Assembly: GCA_017470325.1 (NCBI GenBank)
Contig: JAFUES010000017.1
Location: 1-8,239, forward strand
DNA from: Oscillospiraceae bacterium
GTDB taxonomy: Bacteria; Bacillota_A; Clostridia; Oscillospirales; Oscillospiraceae
Length of the DNA: 8,239 nucleotides
Direction: 5' to 3'
Shown here one piece after another: positions 6,147 through 8,239 of this stretch. The position numbers and the translations under genes are program-made. The notes beneath the pieces are model-generated. The model made no database searches. It was not told the DNA's origin and saw only the letters and a list, made by a program, of their open reading frames with translations. How positions within the stretch are numbered: the first letter of the stretch is position 1; the number at the start of each line of letters is the position of its first letter.

Positions 6147-6361
6147 TGCGTACCGGTGGGCGCTCAATTATGTAACCGACGGGAAAAAGGAACGACAGTT
6201 TGTCCGGCTGCTCTGAGCCTGGCCGGAGAACCGTCAAAGGAGAGACATACTGGGTCAGGTGCCTTCTGCCAATAAATGTTGCATTTATGCGGCTTTTTGG
6301 CAGGGAGGTCCATTTTTTTTAGCATTTTTCGCGGACGGACGGACCGTTTTCCATAAATCCC
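6147..6361. other. Non-coding intergenic stretch with several inverted repeats
   Basis: No credible gene is seen on either strand. TCCGGC (6203-6208) and GCCGGA (6222-6227) form a perfect 6-bp inverted repeat. A nested structure at 6266-6303 is listed separately. An 8-T run at 6313-6320 and three tandem GGAC units at 6333-6344 precede the promoter of the next gene. The function is unknown. Confidence 0.5.
6266..6303. repeat. Nested inverted repeat upstream of the last gene
   Basis: The outer arms CTGCCAA (6266-6272) and TTGGCAG (6297-6303) are perfectly complementary. Inside, ATAAATG (6272-6278) pairs with CATTTAT (6282-6288) around a TTG loop, leaving GCGGCTTT unpaired on the right side. 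It lies upstream of the predicted promoter, so it could be an activator site, the end of a longer read-through RNA or a cruciform. Confidence 0.5.
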
Positions 6362-6390
6362 TTGACTTCGCGGGCGGTTCATGGTATAAA
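6362..6390 (+). promoter_or_regulatory. Extended -10 promoter of the glycerophosphotransferase-like gene
   Basis: TTGACT at 6362-6367 and TATAAA at 6385-6390 are spaced by exactly 17 bp, with TGG directly before the -10 (extended -10 element). Transcription should begin near 6397, leaving about a 63-nt leader to the preferred start. The operator-like repeat of the lic promoter is absent here, so regulation may differ. Confidence 0.82.
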
Positions 6391-6448
6391 AGTTACAAAA
6401 GAGAAACATTATGTTAAGTAAAAATGTCGTTTCTTGTAGAGCTTTGCG

Positions 6449-6457
6449 AGGAAAAGG
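6449..6457 (+). promoter_or_regulatory. Ribosome binding site that decides the start of the last gene
   Basis: AGGAAAAGG lies directly before the ATG at 6460, with AGGA 7 nt away. The in-frame ATG at 6424 has no comparable site before it, only AT-rich sequence. The downstream start is therefore preferred. Confidence 0.6.
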
Positions 6458-6459
6458 CT

Positions 6460-8166
6460 ATGATCGTAAAAGAGATCTCATGGGAGCGTATCCATCTCTA
6501 TATTGATATCGAAGCGCCGCAGGGAGAAACGATCGGGGAAGATCTGCGTTTCTACCTGGTGCCCAAATGCGGTATGGTGGAGACAGAGTTGGAGGCCGAG
6601 CGGTTTGCGGACAACAGGGTCCGTCTGGCGCTGAATGTGACCAACAGCGGTATCAACCGCTGCATCGGCAACGGCGACTATAAGATATTCGCCTCTGCGA
6701 ATGGTGTGGATCGGATCGTGCTCTGTTTCTATGGCACCTCGGAGATGCTGGCCGGCTGGAGCCGGACCTTCAACTACCGGGGTTCCAAGGGAACCTATAC
6801 CATCAGTTTCATGGTGGACGAATACACGGAGGAGCCTGAGCTGCAGCTGCTCATTTACAACGCGGAGATCAATACCTTCTCCGACAAGCCGGACCCGGTC
6901 CGGCTGGCGAAAAAGAAACGCTGTTGTTTCAAGACCCGAATGAAACGCTTCTTCTTCCCGGCTTTTATTTGGCTGCAGAACCTGGGCTACAGGCTGCTGC
7001 GCCGGCTGCCCAAAGGTGGGAAAAAGCATGTGCTGTTCCTGTCGGAAAAGGACGAGAAGCTGGCGCTCAACATGGCGGCCATTTATAACCGCATGGTGGA
7101 GCGGGGATTGGATAAGAAGGTTCAGATCGAGTTCTCTCTGCGAAACAGCGCTTTGAAGTCATACTCCAAATTCAGCACCTTCCGGATGACGTGGAAGGTG
7201 GCCAGGGCGGACATCATCCTGGTGGACGACCATATCCCGCTCTTCGACCGCCTGATGCTGGGTGAGGACAAGACCCTGATCCAGATCTGGCACGCGGGCG
7301 CAGGCTTCAAGGGCGTGGGCTACAGCCGTTGGGGACACTACGGATGTCCCGGCCCCTTCTCTGCCCACCGGCAGTACAGCTACTGCATCTGCGATTCCAA
7401 GGAGATCGCGGCCTTCTTCTCCGAGCAGTTCGGCATCCTAGATGAGCAGATCATCCCCACCGGTATGCCGCGGATGGATCAGTATGTGGACCCGGAGAAC
7501 CGCTCGAAAGTGACTGAGCGCCTGTACGAGACCTACCCCCAGTTCCGGGGGAAGAAGGTGATCCTGTTCGCGCCCACCTACCGGGGGCAGAACCGGCAGA
7601 ACGCCTATTATCCCTATGAGCTGATCGACTTTGAAGGCCTGTACCGCTACTGCTGCCAGGATGATGCGGTGGTGCTGTTCAAAATGCACCCCTGGGTGTC
7701 GGAGCCGGTGCCCATCGACCTGGCCTATGCGGACCGCTTCTTCTGCCTGAACGATTACGGCAATATCAATGAGCTGTTTTATATCACCGATCTGCTGATC
7801 ACCGACTATTCCTCCAGCATGTATGAGTTTTTGCTGATGAACAAGCCCATGCTGTTCTTCGCCTTCGATAAGAACCAGTTTGCCACCTCCCGCGGCTTCC
7901 ACCGGGATTACGATTCCAACGTGCCTGGAAAGATCTGCGCGAGCTTTGAGGAGCTGCTCGGCGCCATTTGTGCCCACGACTATGAAGAGGAAAAGGTGGC
8001 GCAGTTCCAGAGCCATTACTTTGATCACATGGATACCGGCAACAGCGACCGGGTGATCGACTGGCTGATCCTGGGCCAGTTGCCGGAGGAATACCGTACC
8101 GCGCTGGCCGCAAAGCGAGCCCGGATCAAGGAGGTCAGGGCCATGCGTTTCGATATGGAAGCCTGA
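6460..8166 (+). CDS. CDP-glycerol glycerophosphotransferase-family protein (TagF/TarF-like)
   Basis: A 568-residue protein from the preferred start (580 if the ATG at 6424 is used). Residues 1 to about 150 are a beta-rich N-terminal part without a recognised motif. A very basic stretch (about 151-189, rich in K, R and aromatic residues) could sit on the membrane surface; no true transmembrane helix is evident. The C-terminal part (about 190-540) is a glycerophosphotransferase domain: IWHAGAG (276-282, catalytic-type H278), FAPTYRG (370-376), KMHPW (408-412, second histidine H410) and ITDYSSSMYEF (447-457). These match TagF-type enzymes, which link or polymerise glycerol- or ribitol-phosphate from CDP donors on undecaprenyl-linked acceptors at the inner face of the membrane. 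It has its own promoter after the lic operon and may build the polymer that is decorated with phosphocholine, an inference from context. Donor and chain length cannot be told. Confidence 0.87.
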   Translation: MIVKEISWERIHLYIDIEAPQGETIGEDLRFYLVPKCGMVETELEAERFADNRVRLALNVTNSGINRCIGNGDYKIFASANGVDRIVLCFYGTSEMLAGWSRTFNYRGSKGTYTISFMVDEYTEEPELQLLIYNAEINTFSDKPDPVRLAKKKRCCFKTRMKRFFFPAFIWLQNLGYRLLRRLPKGGKKHVLFLSEKDEKLALNMAAIYNRMVERGLDKKVQIEFSLRNSALKSYSKFSTFRMTWKVARADIILVDDHIPLFDRLMLGEDKTLIQIWHAGAGFKGVGYSRWGHYGCPGPFSAHRQYSYCICDSKEIAAFFSEQFGILDEQIIPTGMPRMDQYVDPENRSKVTERLYETYPQFRGKKVILFAPTYRGQNRQNAYYPYELIDFEGLYRYCCQDDAVVLFKMHPWVSEPVPIDLAYADRFFCLNDYGNINELFYITDLLITDYSSSMYEFLLMNKPMLFFAFDKNQFATSRGFHRDYDSNVPGKICASFEELLGAICAHDYEEEKVAQFQSHYFDHMDTGNSDRVIDWLILGQLPEEYRTALAAKRARIKEVRAMRFDMEA

Positions 8167-8239
8167 TATGTACTGTTTGATGAGACAGCCAGAGATCGGC
8201 ATTCTCTGATAATGGAAAAAAGATGAGAAGCGGGGGGGC
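8167..8239. other. Short non-coding right end
   Basis: The last 73 bases hold no supportable gene. CAGAGA (8190-8195) and TCTCTG (8203-8208) form a 6-bp inverted repeat with a 7-nt loop but no following T-run, so a terminator is doubtful. An ATG at 8223 with four following codons could be the start of a next gene, but nothing identifies it. Confidence 0.4.

Noticed and set aside
6333..6344. Tandem tetranucleotide GGAC repeated three times, considered as a phase-variation tract like the CAAT repeats of Haemophilus licA
   Set aside because: Only three copies, upstream of the promoter and not inside a coding frame; far too short for slipped-strand switching.
6411..6506. A 31-codon out-of-frame ORF overlapping the start of the last gene, considered as a leader peptide
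   Set aside because: It has no ribosome binding site, runs well into the coding region and has no composition bias suggesting attenuation.
7438..8202. A 254-codon minus-strand open frame opposite the last gene
   Set aside because: It covers the catalytic part of the glycerophosphotransferase domain and has no motif of its own.
8190..8208. Terminator after the last gene
   Set aside because: The stem is only 6 bp and there is no T-run; kept only as a mention in the right-end entry.
8229..8239. G-run at the right end as a biological signal
   Set aside because: A run of seven G at the window edge may be chance, and nothing beyond it can be seen.

Overview
The window looks like chromosomal DNA from a Gram-positive, GC-rich clostridial Firmicute, probably a gut Oscillospiraceae-type organism. 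That placement is an inference. It rests on strong AGGAG-type ribosome binding sites, TTGACA/TATAAT-type promoters, a strong G/C bias at third codon positions, and a set of envelope-polymer genes typical of that group. No rRNA, tRNA, CRISPR array, insertion sequence or phage gene is visible.

Left part (1-2071, minus strand): three tightly packed genes read leftwards from a divergent promoter region. First is a membrane-anchored member of the CDP-glycerol glycerophosphotransferase family. Next is a CPBP-type intramembrane protease that overlaps it by 14 bp. Last is the first 46 codons of a YidC/Oxa1-type insertase, cut off by the window edge. The compact spacing suggests one transcript for envelope polymer or membrane-protein assembly.

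Divergent control region (2072-2370): it holds a candidate promoter for each direction. The rightward one is textbook quality (TTGACA, 17 bp, TACAAT). A 10-bp-arm inverted repeat fills the space between its -35 and -10 and looks like a repressor operator.

Central part (2371-6146, plus strand): a lic1-like choline utilisation operon. The first gene is a three-part fusion of a winged helix-turn-helix DNA-binding domain, a LicC-like CTP:phosphocholine cytidylyltransferase and a LicA-like choline kinase. It is followed by a separate LicA-like kinase and a LicB-like EamA/DMT permease. A 13-bp GNRA hairpin closes the operon. In outline, LicB imports choline or a related amino alcohol, the kinase(s) phosphorylate it, and LicC makes the CDP-activated form for decorating a teichoic-acid-like or other surface polymer. 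The DNA-binding domain on the activating enzyme suggests self-regulation, with the adjacent operator as the natural target.

Right part (6147-8239): a structured intergenic stretch with an extended -10 promoter, then a second, longer CDP-glycerol glycerophosphotransferase-family gene, probably a TagF/TarF-type polymer enzyme, then a short untranslated tail. No LicD-type phosphocholine transferase is present, so the step that puts phosphocholine on the polymer is either outside the window or done by another enzyme.
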